Shown here: piece by piece, positions 1 to 11,947 of the stretch
Position numbering within the stretch: position 1 is the first letter of the stretch
How the letters are laid out: each line of letters starts with the position of its first letter
Source: Phanerochaete sordida
Lineage: Eukaryota; Basidiomycota; Agaricomycetes; Polyporales; Phanerochaetaceae
Direction: 5' to 3'
Assembly (NCBI GenBank): GCA_019973155.2
Contig: BPQB01000008.1
Location: 186,001 to 250,000, forward strand
Length of the DNA: 64,000 nucleotides
Translations under genes and position numbers: made by a program
Notes under the pieces: model-generated
Database searches by the model: none
Told to the model about the DNA's origin: nothing
The model's input: only the letters and a program-made list of their open reading frames with translations

Positions 1-3000
1 GGTGCCGCTGAGCGCGAACAGCGCCAGGACGTCGTCGAAGAGCTCAGGCACGGGCAGTGCGTGTTCGACAGTAGTCATGCCTGGAGAGACTCAGCGAGAC
101 GCAGCCGACACGCAAGGCACCACATACCATCCACAATGTATGTCTGGTCCCAGTCGAAATTCATGCCGCCCTCGGGCACGCAGAGCATCGACAGGTTGCG
201 CGCCGCGAGCAGCAGCCGTTGGCGCGACGCACGGGAGGGCAGGTTGTAGTTCTTGTACGAGTAGCTCGCGGGCCCGCCTTCGACCTTGATGCGGATGAGT
301 GCTGCGCGCGCCTCGTCCATCGTCGCGATGTCCTGGTGGAGCTCTGCTGCGCCCGCGCCGTAGATGACGCCGCCGACCTGGAAGATGCGCGGCCCGATCT
401 CCTGCCCGCGCTCGACGCGGAAGCGTTCCCAGAAGCCGCGTACGTTGTCTGCGCTCGGGCTGAGACAGGATGGGTTAGCGACGGTGTTTGAGCACAGTGG
501 TCAAGGACGTACTTGTGCAGCGTGGTGACGCCGTACGCCAGGAACGTCTCGAGCTCCCACGACTTTGCAGGGAACGGGTCCGCGAAGCCGTTCCAGTGGG
601 CGTGCACGTCGATGTAACCAGGAACGATGAACCCGCCCTCGGCGTCGATGACCGTCGCGCCGTACGGAATGACGTAGTCCTGTACCCCCACAATAGCCGC
701 GATCTTGCCACCACGGGCGACCAGCACTGCATCGTAGAGCACGTCTTGCTGGAGGCTGCCGGAGGCCATGGTCAGGAGCGTCGCGTTGGTAAAGACGAGG
801 AAGTCGGCATTCGCAAGCGCCTGCTCGTCGTCGGTGCGGAGGGCGTTCCGAGCGTCCGTCTGGAGCCGGCTGACGTCGGTCGGGTACTTCACGACGACTT
901 CGGAGAACTTGAGCAGCTTCTTCGTGCAGGAGATGCCGAAGTTGAGCTTGTCGCCAGCGATCTCGGACGAACACTTGCCCAGAGAGGCGACGTCGACGGA
1001 GTGCAGATACGGGCCTACGCGCACAATCAGCGAGCTTGTACAGTGAACACGAGAAGCGGAGCATACCCAAGAACCAGAACAGCTTCTTCCCGTCCCCACT
1101 GAACACCACGTCGTGCCCTCCATCGAGACTGAGCCGCGCAAGGCCCTTCGTCGCCTTGCCCGGCTTGCTCCACACCGCCTCGTCCGCCGCAACACGCGGC
1201 GCGTAGTACACGTGCATGAAGTCGACGAACGCGACGCCGCGCGTGCGCGGGTTCACGACGAGCTCCGCGGACATCGCGCCGCCCGCGAGCGTCTCGTGCG
1301 CATACTCGCCGTGCGCGTCCGCGCCGCCGCCGAGGTCGACGACGTACGCGTGCGTGCTCTGCTGCACGAGCAGCCGCGCCGCGCCGCCGAGGAAGCGCAG
1401 CTTCGTGCTCGCGGGCGCGTCCTGCAGGACCGCCGTCGACACGCGCTGCACGTTGTGCACTGCGAGCGTGTGCGCGTCGGCGCCGGGGAGCGTGATGTCG
1501 CCGACGTACAGCCCCGCGCCTGCGGTCGCGACGATGTTGCCCGAGAGGTAGTCCTCGCTGGACTTGATGAACGCGATGCGCCGTTGCGAGCCGGAGCACT
1601 CGCATAGCACCGGGGAGTAGTAGCGGCCGAGCGGGAGGCCGGTCACCTCGTACGTGCGCCCGGATGTCAGATCAGCGAGCTCGAAGGTCGTGAACTTCGT
1701 GTCTGACCACCGGGCGTGGATGACGAGGTGTTCCGCGTTTGGCACAAATGACGGCGTGAAGTACGGGACATCGTTGTGCAACACGGGGACGTCCTTCACG
1801 GTCTTCTGCTTGACATCGTAGACGTAGCTAGCGCCTGCCGCTTGGAATGTCACCTTCGAGCCGTCGGCGTTGGCACGAAGTTCCGTGAAGGCGTGCACCC
1901 GCTGGGTGTCAGTGGTCTCGAGAGCAAGAATGTCCGTGTCGCTACTCCTCGTGTCGGCGAGACGCTTCTCCACGTGAGCGACGAAAGGAATGGGCGACGG
2001 GGTCGTCTTGGATTTGGTACGCTCGCCGACAGCGTTGGTCGACAGCGGAACATGGTAAATCTGCCCAGCTGCCCAGATGATGACGGCGTCGTCGTTGGGT
2101 GTGAACGCAAATGACGGATAGGTGCCCATGGGCGCGGAAACCGTGGTCAAGTCGTACGAAAGGCCATCGAAAACGTGGTGGATGCTGCCAGTGATGAGAT
2201 CCCTGCATACCATCATCAGGAAACCAGCATACATGTCAAGAAAACCACTGACTTGAGTACGAGAACCTCCTTGTCCCGAACCCTGCGCACGAAAGCAAGA
2301 GTGCGGCCGTCACGAGAGAGCTCAGGCCGGCTTGCACCGCCTGGGAAAGAGCTGACTAGGGTGCTCGTCTGCTTGGTCGTGAGGTTGGTGGAGAATATAG
2401 CGTAGATGCCGGAGTGCACGTCCTTGCTGTACGTGAACGCGCCGTCGTCGACGACATTCTGCGAGTAGATGAGGCTGTCTTCGCCGCTCCATATGAACTG
2501 CTCGGGGCCGATCTGCTGGTCGCCGTAGTCCTCAGGACCCCAGCCAAAGGGCAGACTCCTCGGCACGATGCGAGTGCCGCTGCCGACTCCAATCTTCGCG
2601 TCGAACGAGTCCGGGATGGCGTACTCCCAGGCTTCGCCCGCGCCGAGGCTGCGCTCGGAAGTGTACCACTTGGTGGCGACGACCTTCTTGCCAGAGGGAT
2701 GGAAGCGTGCGTCAGAAACCCAGCGGAAGGTCTCGTTGGTGACTTGGTGGGCTGCACGGGGTTCAGCCTGGATTGTCTGGGCATGAGTAGTGAGACTGAC
2801 CGTGCAGACGCCCTTCTCTAAGCAAACGCCTATCCTTGACAGCGGCAGTCTCCTGAATACCGCTCGCCAATGCCTCTTCCTCTTCGTCCTGCAGTGCCAG
2901 CGCGACCTGCATGTCACCAGTGGCGCTTTCGGGGCGGACGTCCATCGCGTCGCAGCCCTTCCACTCCGTGACCCAGATGTTCTCGACACCGAGGCCAGCA

Positions 3001-3482
3001 TCGCTGCGGAAGACGAGCTTGCTGCCGTCGGGCGAGAAGTGCGGGTCAGAGTCGTGCGGCACGCCGAGGAGGACGGGACGCGCGCGCGCACGCGCAGTGA
3101 CGCCACCGCGGTACGCGTCCGCAGGCAGGCAGTAGACGTCGCCGAGCATGTCGAAGGCGATGTCGCCGCTCTGCGGGTGCACGTCTAGGCGCATCCACGT
3201 CCCCTCGGTGACGTCGTACGCGAGCTTGCGCGGGTACGGGAAGTCCGTGGAGATGTCCCAGGGCGCGGACGGGCGCAGCGGCCAGACGTCGTCCTTCCAC
3301 TCGCTCGCTGGGTCCGCGGCCGTAGGGCGCGCAACTCTCAGGAGCGGCGTGTCTCGTGTCAGATAGCCAGGGAGGAAGATTGAGAGCGACAGCACGGCAG
3401 AGACGAGGACCACAAGCTTCGCGTACCGCGACCGTGGCCTCTCCGCAACCCGCGCGGGTTGCACCTCGAAGGCGCCCTTCAT
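1..3482 (-). CDS. TolB/WD40-like plus amidohydrolase membrane-anchored protein (3' end off window)
   Basis: Six exons on the minus strand: 2861-3482, 2253-2817, 1067-2202, 513-1014, 128-459 and <1-80; every junction is GT-AG and keeps phase. The ATG at 3482 opens a short basic tail, then a hydrophobic segment at about residues 23-45 that looks like a signal anchor. Roughly residues 60-750 resemble TolB/tricorn-type beta-propeller repeats (HFSPDGSKLVFRSD, ARFHPSGKKVVATKWY). The C-terminal half is an amidohydrolase: GYIDVHAHW carries the HxH metal-ligand pair, and GVTTLHNPSADN follows across an intron. Known for the family: metal-dependent hydrolases of cyclic amides or peptides; the substrate here is unknown. 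Inferred: a membrane-anchored or secreted hydrolase. About 1,080 residues are visible and the end lies beyond base 1. The family call is firm, the function is not. Confidence 0.85.
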
Positions 3483-3814
3483 ACTGAGCTCGACGGGGTG
3501 CGCAAGCTGGGACGAGATGGTGGTTGAGAGCAGGATGTGTGACTCGACGGCGAGTGCGCACCGCCGACGAGCTGGACCATGTGCGACGCTGGTGCAATCC
3601 CGCGCTCGTTCACGCGCGCCGCCAAGCGTGGGTGATACGGAGGCGCCTAAAGGCGCTAATGCGAGCCACGTGGAGTGGTGCCGTGCCGCAGTCCACGAGT
3701 GTGATCGGCACCGGCACCGCCGTCGGCACAACTCCTTCCGCTCCCTGTAAAGCGGGGCAGACTTGCTGCTGCTGCTCTTCCACAGCGACCACCACCTCGA
3801 CACCGAGCTCCACG
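3483..3814. promoter_or_regulatory. Divergent promoter region, amidohydrolase / basidiomycete protein
   Basis: About 330 bases lie between the two outward-facing start codons (3482 minus, 3815 plus). No convincing TATA element was seen. If the alternative upstream ATG at 3659 is used for the right-hand gene, the shared region shrinks to about 180 bases. Confidence 0.4.
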
Positions 3815-5308
3815 ATGCCGCTCGCATCGTCGGGTCTGCGTGCCCTCAGGGGACACCAGGCCCACACTCTGGGTAACCCCAGCAGGTCGCTGCACACACC
3901 AGCAATTACACCTCGACCCGCTCGACCTACCACCACCAGCGTCCAGGTCATCTTCAAGCAAGCAAGGACCTTCCTCTCGACCGTTGTCGGGCATCTCGCT
4001 GCCCCCGGGACCTTTGCCCCGCCAACCCACATCGCCAACAGCTCGCGCTCGCTGCTCGAGACCGCGCACCGTTTCCCGTCCATCCAGCAGCGCCTCCCTC
4101 CGGCCACGCGCTTCGCGCTCTCCAGGCCCCTCGGTGCGCCATGCCTGCCGCGCGCCCCCGCCGTGCCCCGCAACATGTTCCAAGTGGGCCTCGGCACCGC
4201 GCGCAACTTCTCCTCCGCGCGCCCGCTCTTCGACAACATCGCGCAGAACGTGCCCGTCGCGGGCCGCGCCTTCTGGCAGGCGGATTGGGACATGCAGCTG
4301 CAGAAGGAGAAGGAGCGCCTGCGGATGAAGAAGCACCAGAAAAAGGAGCAAAGCAAGGCCCGCAAGGCGATGCTGCAGCCCGTCCGCGCCGCGCGCCAGG
4401 CCGCCGCCGCAGAGGTCGCAGAGTCCGCGGCCGCCGAGGCTGAGACCCGCGCAGAGCTCGACCGCTACTTCCCCGCGCCCGTCGTCGCGGAGGTCGTCAC
4501 CTACCTGCTCATCCCGCTCGCGCCGACGCCCACGTCGCGCCTGCCGCTCGCGGTCGCGCCGTCCGTGCACACCTCGCACCACCCGCTGCTGCCGCTCTCG
4601 CACCTGGCCGCGATGCACCACGAGCACAGCACGCACTCCCTGCGGGTGTCGACGGTGTTCGCCCGGCTGGACGTCGCGCACGTCTTCGAAGAGCCTGGGG
4701 TCTCGACGTCGGCGTACGGCGACCCGAGCGGGCTCTGCACCGTGCTCGAGGTCAGGTTCGCGGGCTGGTCCGAGGCGCGCGTGCGCAGCGTCCTAGGCGA
4801 GGCGGGCACAGGCTGGTGCATACTCGAGGAGGTGCGCGAGAGCGACCACAGCGATCTGTCGACGGAGACAGGCATGGAGGATGCGCTCTCCGAGGCCAGC
4901 TTCAACACGGGTGTCAACTCTCCCCTCGAAGCCTCGATTGACCCTTCGGCGTCGTTCATCCTCCCTACCCTCGACTTCTCGGCGACCTTCGCGCAGGAGA
5001 CGGACTCGTGGGCGCGCGGAGCTGCTCTCCCGGCGGCGACGCCTGGCCTCGCGGACCTCGAGTTCCACAACGCTTGGGTGGCATCGGAGCGCGACAGCGA
5101 CGGTTCAGACAGCATGTCCGACCTGTCTGATTCTGATATCGACGTCGAGGGCTCGGTGTGGGGCAGCTCCCTAGCGCCTTCCCGTCGGTCGTCTTTCGGC
5201 AGTGATGTGTCGCAGGACGGCTGGACGACGCTCGGGTTCAGCTCGAGCTTTGCTGGGCGCATGCAGCAGGATACCACGTTCGATGAGCCCCGTGAAACAA
5301 TGTTCTAG
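3815..5308 (+). CDS. Uncharacterised protein, possible mitochondrial presequence and acidic C-terminus
   Basis: Single-exon reading frame of 497 codons from the ATG at 3815; an in-frame ATG at 3659 is an alternative. I chose 3815 because the following stretch (MPLASSGLRALRG...) is rich in Arg and Ser and poor in acidic residues, like a mitochondrial targeting peptide. About residues 120-160 contain the phrase GTARNFSSARPLFDN, then a strongly charged helix-like segment rich in K, E and R (about residues 158-188), likely a coiled coil. The C-terminal third is acidic and Ser-rich (SDSDGSDSMSDLSDSD), suggesting phosphorylation. I recognise no enzymatic domain. The length of the open frame and low stop density support coding. 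The gene is divergent from the amidohydrolase gene. Confidence 0.65.
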   Translation: MPLASSGLRALRGHQAHTLGNPSRSLHTPAITPRPARPTTTSVQVIFKQARTFLSTVVGHLAAPGTFAPPTHIANSSRSLLETAHRFPSIQQRLPPATRFALSRPLGAPCLPRAPAVPRNMFQVGLGTARNFSSARPLFDNIAQNVPVAGRAFWQADWDMQLQKEKERLRMKKHQKKEQSKARKAMLQPVRAARQAAAAEVAESAAAEAETRAELDRYFPAPVVAEVVTYLLIPLAPTPTSRLPLAVAPSVHTSHHPLLPLSHLAAMHHEHSTHSLRVSTVFARLDVAHVFEEPGVSTSAYGDPSGLCTVLEVRFAGWSEARVRSVLGEAGTGWCILEEVRESDHSDLSTETGMEDALSEASFNTGVNSPLEASIDPSASFILPTLDFSATFAQETDSWARGAALPAATPGLADLEFHNAWVASERDSDGSDSMSDLSDSDIDVEGSVWGSSLAPSRRSSFGSDVSQDGWTTLGFSSSFAGRMQQDTTFDEPRETMF

Positions 5309-6619
5309 TTTTCTCCTGATTGGCCTGTATAGTATCTGTGTCCTCTATGAATGATATCTTTTCCTCCAACTGTCGCAGCACGCTCGTTCTACTTTCCGCT
5401 TCTCCCTCATATCGGCGCGCCTATACGGGCGCTCGTCATATCGGCAACTTCCGCGCCACGAAGTGGACCGCCTCTGCGCATTTTCCGCCTGCGTCGCTTG
5501 TCTTCCGCCGTCCAACCTCTTCATGTTTGTTTACGTCTAGGACGTCGACCCTCGTGAGACGTGCTCCCGCTCTAGCCCAGCAAACCCGCTCAGAACTCGT
5601 ACCACTTTTCCCCCGCGCTGGAACGAGGCAGGCCATGACGTACCGCCTGACTGAAAAAGCGCGAGGATTCGGCAATTTTTCAGCCTGGCACGCCGCGAAC
5701 CCGCCATCGCTGCAACGTCGCGCTCCACGGGCCACCAGGCTGCACAGGCTGACGCGCGCACGAGGGCTCTAGACCGTCCGAGAAAGCAACCCGCCTCTCA
5801 GGCTCGGGTGCCCCCATCACCATGCGGCCCTCCCATTTTCGTGCGCCCGGCGGGCCCGGGTCCCACCACGCAGGCCAACCGCGGACGCCGCATTCAAAGC
5901 CCGGTGCGCCGTGTCCTAAAGTCTCAGCACTTTTGCTGAAGACGGCCGCTTTTGCACTGGCGTGCGCGCGGGCGTCCTGGACAGCGCAGATGCCCGTTCC
6001 CAGTGCCTGCAGAGCAGCCGTTATGGCTGTCCGACCGCCCCAGCCGACGATCCCCCAAGGGCACGCACCCTCTATCAATCAGTTGACCGCCTCATTGCAC
6101 GCTGTTTCTCCGGGGGCACCCCACCAGAGCCCAGATCGCCGCCTTCTCGAACGTGCCCGAGCCTCAGCCCGATCCGCACAAACGACGCCGCCCACTCACA
6201 CACGCCGCGCGCCCGTGCGTAAGCAAGCTGATAGCATGAGGTGTGGATACAGTAGTGGGACGCGGTGCGCGACGATGCATACGGATACAATAAGTCAATG
6301 CGTGCTGAGCGGGGTGAATGAGGCGTAGCTGGGGGTAACACGAGATGCAGTGGGTAAAGGGGTGGTGAAGACGTGCACCGACTCTGTGAAGATGGGTCCG
6401 TGAAGCGTGCAGAGCACCGGAGGCAAGAACGGGCAAATAGGGTGCATATATGCGTGCCAGGTGGGGGCCTCCAGCCGAAAGGCGAGGCGCCGCCGAGGGA
6501 TAGGATCCTGTCCTGCGCACGGTAAGCCGCTGTCGTCGCCATCACTTTACAAGACGCTCACCGTGGTAGTTTATGCGTGGCGCAGCCCCTGCAATGCGTC
6601 GAGCAAGCGTAGCACACGC
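5309..6619. other. Intergenic stretch between converging genes
   Basis: 1.3 kb between the 3' ends of the 3815-5308 gene and the DUF6699 gene. Short open frames exist on both strands but show no family motif or splice-consistent extension. It probably holds the two 3' UTRs. No RNA gene or repeat was recognised. Confidence 0.5.
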
Positions 6620-7975
6620 TCACGCGGGGCTCTCAAAGCTCATCTGCCAGAGATCGCACCTGTCGCCGTGGACAAGCTGCATGCCCGCGAATATCCTCTT
6701 GCCCTGGAGGATGTCGATGCGCCGGAGGCCCTGCTGCCGCACATACTCGTCGAGGAGCGGCGCGTCCTTGCACCGCTGCGCGAACGCCGCCGCGATGCGC
6801 CTGCGCTGCGCGCTGCCGTCGACGAGCTTCTCGAGCTCCTGCTCGGTCAGCGGCGTCTGCAGCATGTCGTAGATCGCGTCGAAGACGTCGCCGCAGACGA
6901 CGCCCTTCGGGTTCCACACGACGATGTCCGCCCAGTGCGGCAGCTGCGCGCAGCGGAGCGTCATGCGCTCCAGCTTCAGGCCCTCGACCGCCGGCTTGCA
7001 GAAGTCCCGCTCCAGCATCGGCGCGCCGCCGCCGTCCGCGTACCGCTTCATCATGTACACCGGCAGGCCCACGTCGAAGCGCACCCACTTGCCCAGCGCG
7101 GGGTTCGCGGGCAGCAGCTGCCAGTGCAGCCCGAACTTGGCCGCCGGGAGTGGGATCGGCGTCGGCGGCTTCGACGGCAGCTCGCTCGGCGCCAGCAGCG
7201 ACGTGTCCACAGGCGTCGGGCCCGTCGGCTTCAGGATGCCCTTCGGCGGCCGCCGCGCTGGCGGCGCGGCCACCGCGGTCCTCTCCGTCGCCCGCGACGC
7301 GGACCGGCTCGGCGCCTCGTACTCTGCAGACACGGGCGACGCCCGCCCCTGGGAGGCTGACGCCCGCCGCGGGCGCGCTGACGTCGGCGATGATGGAGCC
7401 CGTCCGCTCGGCTTCAGCGGGGTCTGCGCGCGATCCGGCCTGTGCGAAGTCGAAGGCCGCGGCTGCCCTACCTGTGGCGTCATCGCCCGAGATTTGTCCT
7501 TCGCTGGCGGGAGCCGTTCCGCGGCACGCGACGCCGGCCAGTGGGGGGCGTCCATGGACGCCGTGCGTGTGCGCGGCTTCGTCGTCTGCGGCCGCGGCTC
7601 GGGCGAGGCGGCGTGCTTCCAGCCCGGCTCCATGAACACCGGCGCGGTCTTCCAGCGGGGCGTCGGCGCGACGAGCTCGGGCGGCTGGGGCGCGGCGCAG
7701 GATGGGGTGCGGGGCGGCGGGGACGCGACGAGCGTGGGCGTCGACGAGCGGGAGAGGAAGGACGGGGCGCGGCGCCGCTTGGCGGGTGTCTCCGGCGAGG
7801 GTGTGTGCCCGCTGCTCGACGAGGCTGCATCGTCTACGTAGCTTGCTGTCACATCGAGGCTGAGCTTGAAGGGGACCGGCGAGTCCACCGCGGGCAGGGG
7901 TAGATTGCCTCTCTTCGGTGCGGTCGGTGTCGAGACGATCTCCCGCCTCTCCCTGAAACGATCCAGGAAACCCAT
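6620..7975 (-). CDS. DUF6699 domain-containing protein
   Basis: Intron-less frame of 451 codons with ATG at 7975. The N-terminal 280 residues are low-complexity and rich in Pro, Ser, Thr and Arg, hence probably disordered. The C-terminal 150 residues form a compact domain that starts LHWQLLPANPALGKWVRFDV and continues with PHWADIVVWNPKGVVCGDVF and a helical end containing GDRCDLWQMSF. This order (WxxD, then a strand with a (V/I)xN-type motif, then GDVxxxI) matches DUF6699, a domain expanded in basidiomycetes with no known function. The long disordered leader is more than most members carry. The opposite strand is also open over this GC-rich gene, but those frames lack any domain. Confidence 0.75.
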   Translation of the reverse strand: MGFLDRFRERREIVSTPTAPKRGNLPLPAVDSPVPFKLSLDVTASYVDDAASSSSGHTPSPETPAKRRRAPSFLSRSSTPTLVASPPPRTPSCAAPQPPELVAPTPRWKTAPVFMEPGWKHAASPEPRPQTTKPRTRTASMDAPHWPASRAAERLPPAKDKSRAMTPQVGQPRPSTSHRPDRAQTPLKPSGRAPSSPTSARPRRASASQGRASPVSAEYEAPSRSASRATERTAVAAPPARRPPKGILKPTGPTPVDTSLLAPSELPSKPPTPIPLPAAKFGLHWQLLPANPALGKWVRFDVGLPVYMMKRYADGGGAPMLERDFCKPAVEGLKLERMTLRCAQLPHWADIVVWNPKGVVCGDVFDAIYDMLQTPLTEQELEKLVDGSAQRRRIAAAFAQRCKDAPLLDEYVRQQGLRRIDILQGKRIFAGMQLVHGDRCDLWQMSFESPA

Positions 7976-9466
7976 CGCAGGGCGAGCCGTTCGTTAAGAG
8001 TCGTGACTGGTGGTCGTGAACGTGAGGGGAAGATGAGGCCTGGCCGGTCGGAGGGTGAGGGGAGATGGTGAAGAGAAGGAAAGAAGGAAAGCAAAGGCGT
8101 GGTGGGGGCGAGATCACAGTGAGATTTCGGATAGGTGAGTGACGCTTGCCCGGCAGCGAGGAGGGCGAATCACTCACCAGTCTCTGCTCCCCTGTCCTTC
8201 AGGCAGTCCCGCAACCGATGTTGTCCAGGACGTCCTCCCGAGCTTGTCGACGCGCCTCGCTGTCGGAGCACGCTCCAGGGCGCGGATAAGCGGGCCAGGC
8301 GGCCAGCAGAGGTGGCAGATCGAGGAGGTTTGGGGGCAAGGGAGGCGTATCATCCTCTGTCCCTCACGAAGAACATGAGGCAGCCCACGCACATGGCGAC
8401 TTTCTCCCAAAGCCGCCAGCGCATTTGCGCACCCTTTTCTTCCGGCGCCTCCCCCGGAAAGGCCGCCAGCTCCCACCCTGCCCTGTTTGCGGCTGTTTAC
8501 CCCTGTGGGTGGTCCAGCACCCTCCCCGCCCACTCTCTTTGCCAGCCGCCCTTCTCGTCGAGCTCGCTGTCATCGAATCGCCGCGCTCGCACGTCGACGG
8601 AAGTACTGCTTTTCGCGCTCCCCCGGATAGGCCCAGTGTCGGCCCGCGTGAAGCAGGTGCATCAGCCACGAAATGAGCATGAGGCGGGTCCGCCGCGCAG
8701 TTGGCCTTCTACGGAACGCTCTTCCTCTCTCAGCTGCCCGCCTCGTGGCGGCTCCTCCTCCGCAGGACCCCCCGCAGGGCCTGCATCCAGCAGGGCCGCT
8801 CCGCCTCTCCGGGTCGCCCGCCATACACGGCCAAACTCTGTTGCCGATTCGTCGCCTGATAATCGGATTTGCACCGCGGGCGGTTCGCCCTGAGATCCTG
8901 GAGATTAGGATTGGCTTAATGTCGGCCAGTGCCAGAGAGACTGTTTCCCTGCAGGCATTCACGAGCCACCGCAGCGGCCATGCGCTGCTTCTTTGCGTGG
9001 GACGCGAGGGCGCAGGTGCTCGCGGCCCATAGAGTCGCCCAGGCCTCGCCTGCTCGGTGCTCGCGGAGCCCGATTCGCAGCGATGTGGCGGCAGGCCCGT
9101 GTACACGGGTCCTAGGGTCCGCGCGACTCACATGTTTCTCGCGACACGCCACAATCGCCTGCCGCCGCAAACGGAGCGCTCGACATACGCGAGGCTGCAG
9201 CTCGGTACTCGCTTCTCGAAGGTGCCGCATCCTAGATACCATGTCCACATGTTATTTACAGCCTTTCGTTCATTCATATAACAGCCCTTCTTGCCGTAAT
9301 CCTCCCCGGTGTTCGTCCGCCTGCGGAACGCCATTCGTTAGAGCCTATCCCGACCGTGAGCGGTGGGTGTTACATACACAACGAAATGAAAGCAAAGTCT
9401 ATACGCTATCTGATCACACGAGGACATGGACGAGACAAATATACCTTTCACGCTCGCTCTATACGC
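7976..9466. other. Intergenic stretch upstream of DUF6699 gene and downstream of F-box gene
   Basis: 1.5 kb without a supportable gene. A purine-rich run at about 8035-8100 lies just upstream of the DUF6699 start and may be leader or promoter. Small open frames on both strands have no motif. No RNA gene or repeat was seen. Confidence 0.45.
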
Positions 9467-11478
9467 CTACTTATCCACCTCCATCGCCGGCCCTCCCACA
9501 AAGTGCTCAGCAGGCAGAGCAAACGGCGGCTCCGGCTCCTCCTTGTAATGGAACCAGGTGTACTTCCACGTAACGGTCGGCACATGGGACGCGATGTCGG
9601 CCACGGTCTCGCGCGAGGCGCCCTGCCACGAGTCGTACACCTTGCACTGCGTGAGGTGCAGCTCGGCGAGGCCCGTGAGCGTCCGCTGGAAGATGGAGAG
9701 GAGGTCCAGGCACGCATCGTCGAACTCCGGCCAGCATACGCGGGTCGCGAAGGTGCAGTCCTCAAAGGTGACGGAGCGCAAGTGCCGTTTTAGGATCCAA
9801 CAGAACGCAAAGAGGTCATCGCGTATGCCGGGGGCGTTGCAGCGCACGAGCTTGAGGGCACTCAGTCGCGGGAGGCGAAGAGCGCCATGTTCGGCGTCAG
9901 ACATAGACCCCAGGAGGGCCTCCGTGCCGGATAGGAAGGCCCCCTCGAGTGTGAGATGCTTCAGGTGTCGGCATCGTGCTAGAAGCGGGAGGAGGCCATA
10001 CGTCCCGGAGTATTTAGCCTCGGCACTGGCGCATTCTTCGAGGACTAATGTCTCTAGAGAATTCAAGTGGTCCTCAGCAACCAGGGATAGAACCTTGGCG
10101 AGCTGTTTTCCGGAAGAGTATGTGCTGACGTCGCCGTAAACAAGGAACGAGAGGCCGCCCGGAGCGTCGTTGCTGCACGTGCCACTCAGGGTGATGTAGT
10201 GCGTCGTGCTGTCGCCGGAGATTCCACGGTAGATATGCAGCTCCCGGACCGAGGCAAAGATCGCGTCGAAAAGCGCCTGGTGCTGCCGCAGCAAGTCCGT
10301 GAACATGACCGGGTTCTCGGAAGAGTTGACGTCGTCCAGATCACGGAGTCGCGCGACTACATAGAAGCGGGTCATCATAGACAAGGGCAGGTCTGTAGCG
10401 CCGAGGATATGGTCGATGTACGCAGAGGGCATTGACAAGGATAATTCGCGCAGAGCGCGCATGGGGATGCGATCTGCAGGAGAGTCGGAAGTGACCAGAG
10501 CCGAGTCCGATGAAGGCTGGCCGAGAAGATCGAGGTCCAATACTTCGAGCGCAGGGCATTCCCGAAACACGACTAGAATATCTTCGTCCTCCTCCAACGG
10601 AGCTTCCCACATGTACGCGCGGATTTTGAGGACAGAGAGGTTACGGTACATCCCCGGGTCGAACGGCAGGCGGTACTCGGACAGCTCGAGGTAGCGCAGG
10701 CGATGGACGCCACCAAACAGATCCGGCAGGATCGCAAAGTCCTTGGGGAGCCTGCGCGTATACTTCATGCGGCCGCAGCTCGGTAGGAGCCGGAAGTCCT
10801 CGAGCAGCGGCGCCGCGGTGTCCTCGATCCACGTCGGGAGCGCGTCCTTGTCCCCGCCGGTCTGGTAGCAGAGCATCTGCGCGCGGGGCAGCAGCCGCCG
10901 GCAGTCGAGGTCGATCTCCTTTGCGCGCCCGCGGTCGTACCACATGTCGTTCGGCGCCGTGGGGAAGCGGAAGGCGCAGAGGCGCAGCGGGCGCACGACG
11001 CCGCCCACGCGCGCCTTGTGGAGGTAGAGGTCGATGCAGTCGTTCGAGCGCAGGTCAATGTGCGTCCACAGCTCGGAGTTGTCCTGCGCGAGGTGGAACC
11101 AGCGGCGGCACGTCCACGAGATCATGAGCGCCGTCAGCTTGCGCAGCTCATAGCGTTTGGTGAAGGGTGCGGACAGCGTCTGCTGTGCCCAGGTTGCGGG
11201 GCCGGTGTCGACCTTCTTCAGGAGATCAGCGAACGATAGAGCGACGGCGTGGTGGAAGATCGTGAGGAGGAGCTCGTTAGGTAGCTGGTGGATCAAGCAA
11301 TCAAGAGGATTTTGTTGGCATTGTCCAAGAGACTGGCCTTGCACAGACCATATTAGAGAAGTAGGTCTGCGATGGAGGTGTGAGCACGAGGTGGCCTAGC
11401 AGTGGCGCAAAAGAGGCTAATTACTTACTCAAATTCCATCGCTTCCATCGATCCAAGGTCGGCCATGTTATCACCCAT
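9467..11478 (-). CDS. F-box protein (large, LRR-like C-terminal region)
   Basis: Two exons, 11429-11478 and 9467-11366, joined by a 62-base GT-AG intron with donor GTAAGT; the phase closes to give 649 residues. The first exon encodes MGDNMADLGSMEAMEF. The F-box begins near residue 33 with IHQLPNELLLTIFHHAV and continues through SWTCRRWFHLAQDNSELWTH, the usual L-P-x-E-(L/I)-(L/I) core plus the trailing W motif. The rest has irregular leucine-rich repeat spacing (LSALKLVRC, LTLEGAFLSG). Family role: substrate receptor for SCF (Skp1-cullin) ubiquitin ligases. Targets are unknown. Such genes are strongly expanded in Agaricomycetes; this window has four F-box-type genes. Confidence 0.85.
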
Positions 11479-11947
11479 GGCCACGATTTCTGGCAGTGAA
11501 GAGTACAAGTCGAAGGAAGTGGTGGCAGTCGAAGAGAAAGTTGTGGACGCCCAGCACCAGGATTCGTGGCCTTAGGCCTTAAGTGGCATGTCGTCGCCAT
11601 ATGCCAGGATGATGAAAGCACCGCATTCAGCCTGATACTGTTCCAGAAAGTCAACCTCGTGTCCAGGACAAAGACAGCCTCGAATAGGTTACGTACCGTT
11701 ATGAGAATGGTGGGCATTGTCAGCGAAGTGACAGGCAATACCTAGCTTTGTCAAGTAGCAGCGTTGTGCACAGCGAGCGCTATAACAATGGTCCAGGGGG
11801 AGAGATCACCTAGTTGTTATGCATGGCATACAGTAATGCAGGCGAACATGAACGAGACAGCGTTCTCTGCGGGCCACGGTGCAGTGAAAGACGTCCAATT
11901 TGAGCAGTGATCATAACGAACATACGACAGTATACTTAACGCAGATC
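11479..11947. other. Intergenic stretch
   Basis: 470 bases between the F-box start and the 3' end of the next minus-strand gene. It probably contains the F-box promoter and the neighbour's 3' UTR. Nothing distinctive was seen. Confidence 0.4.
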
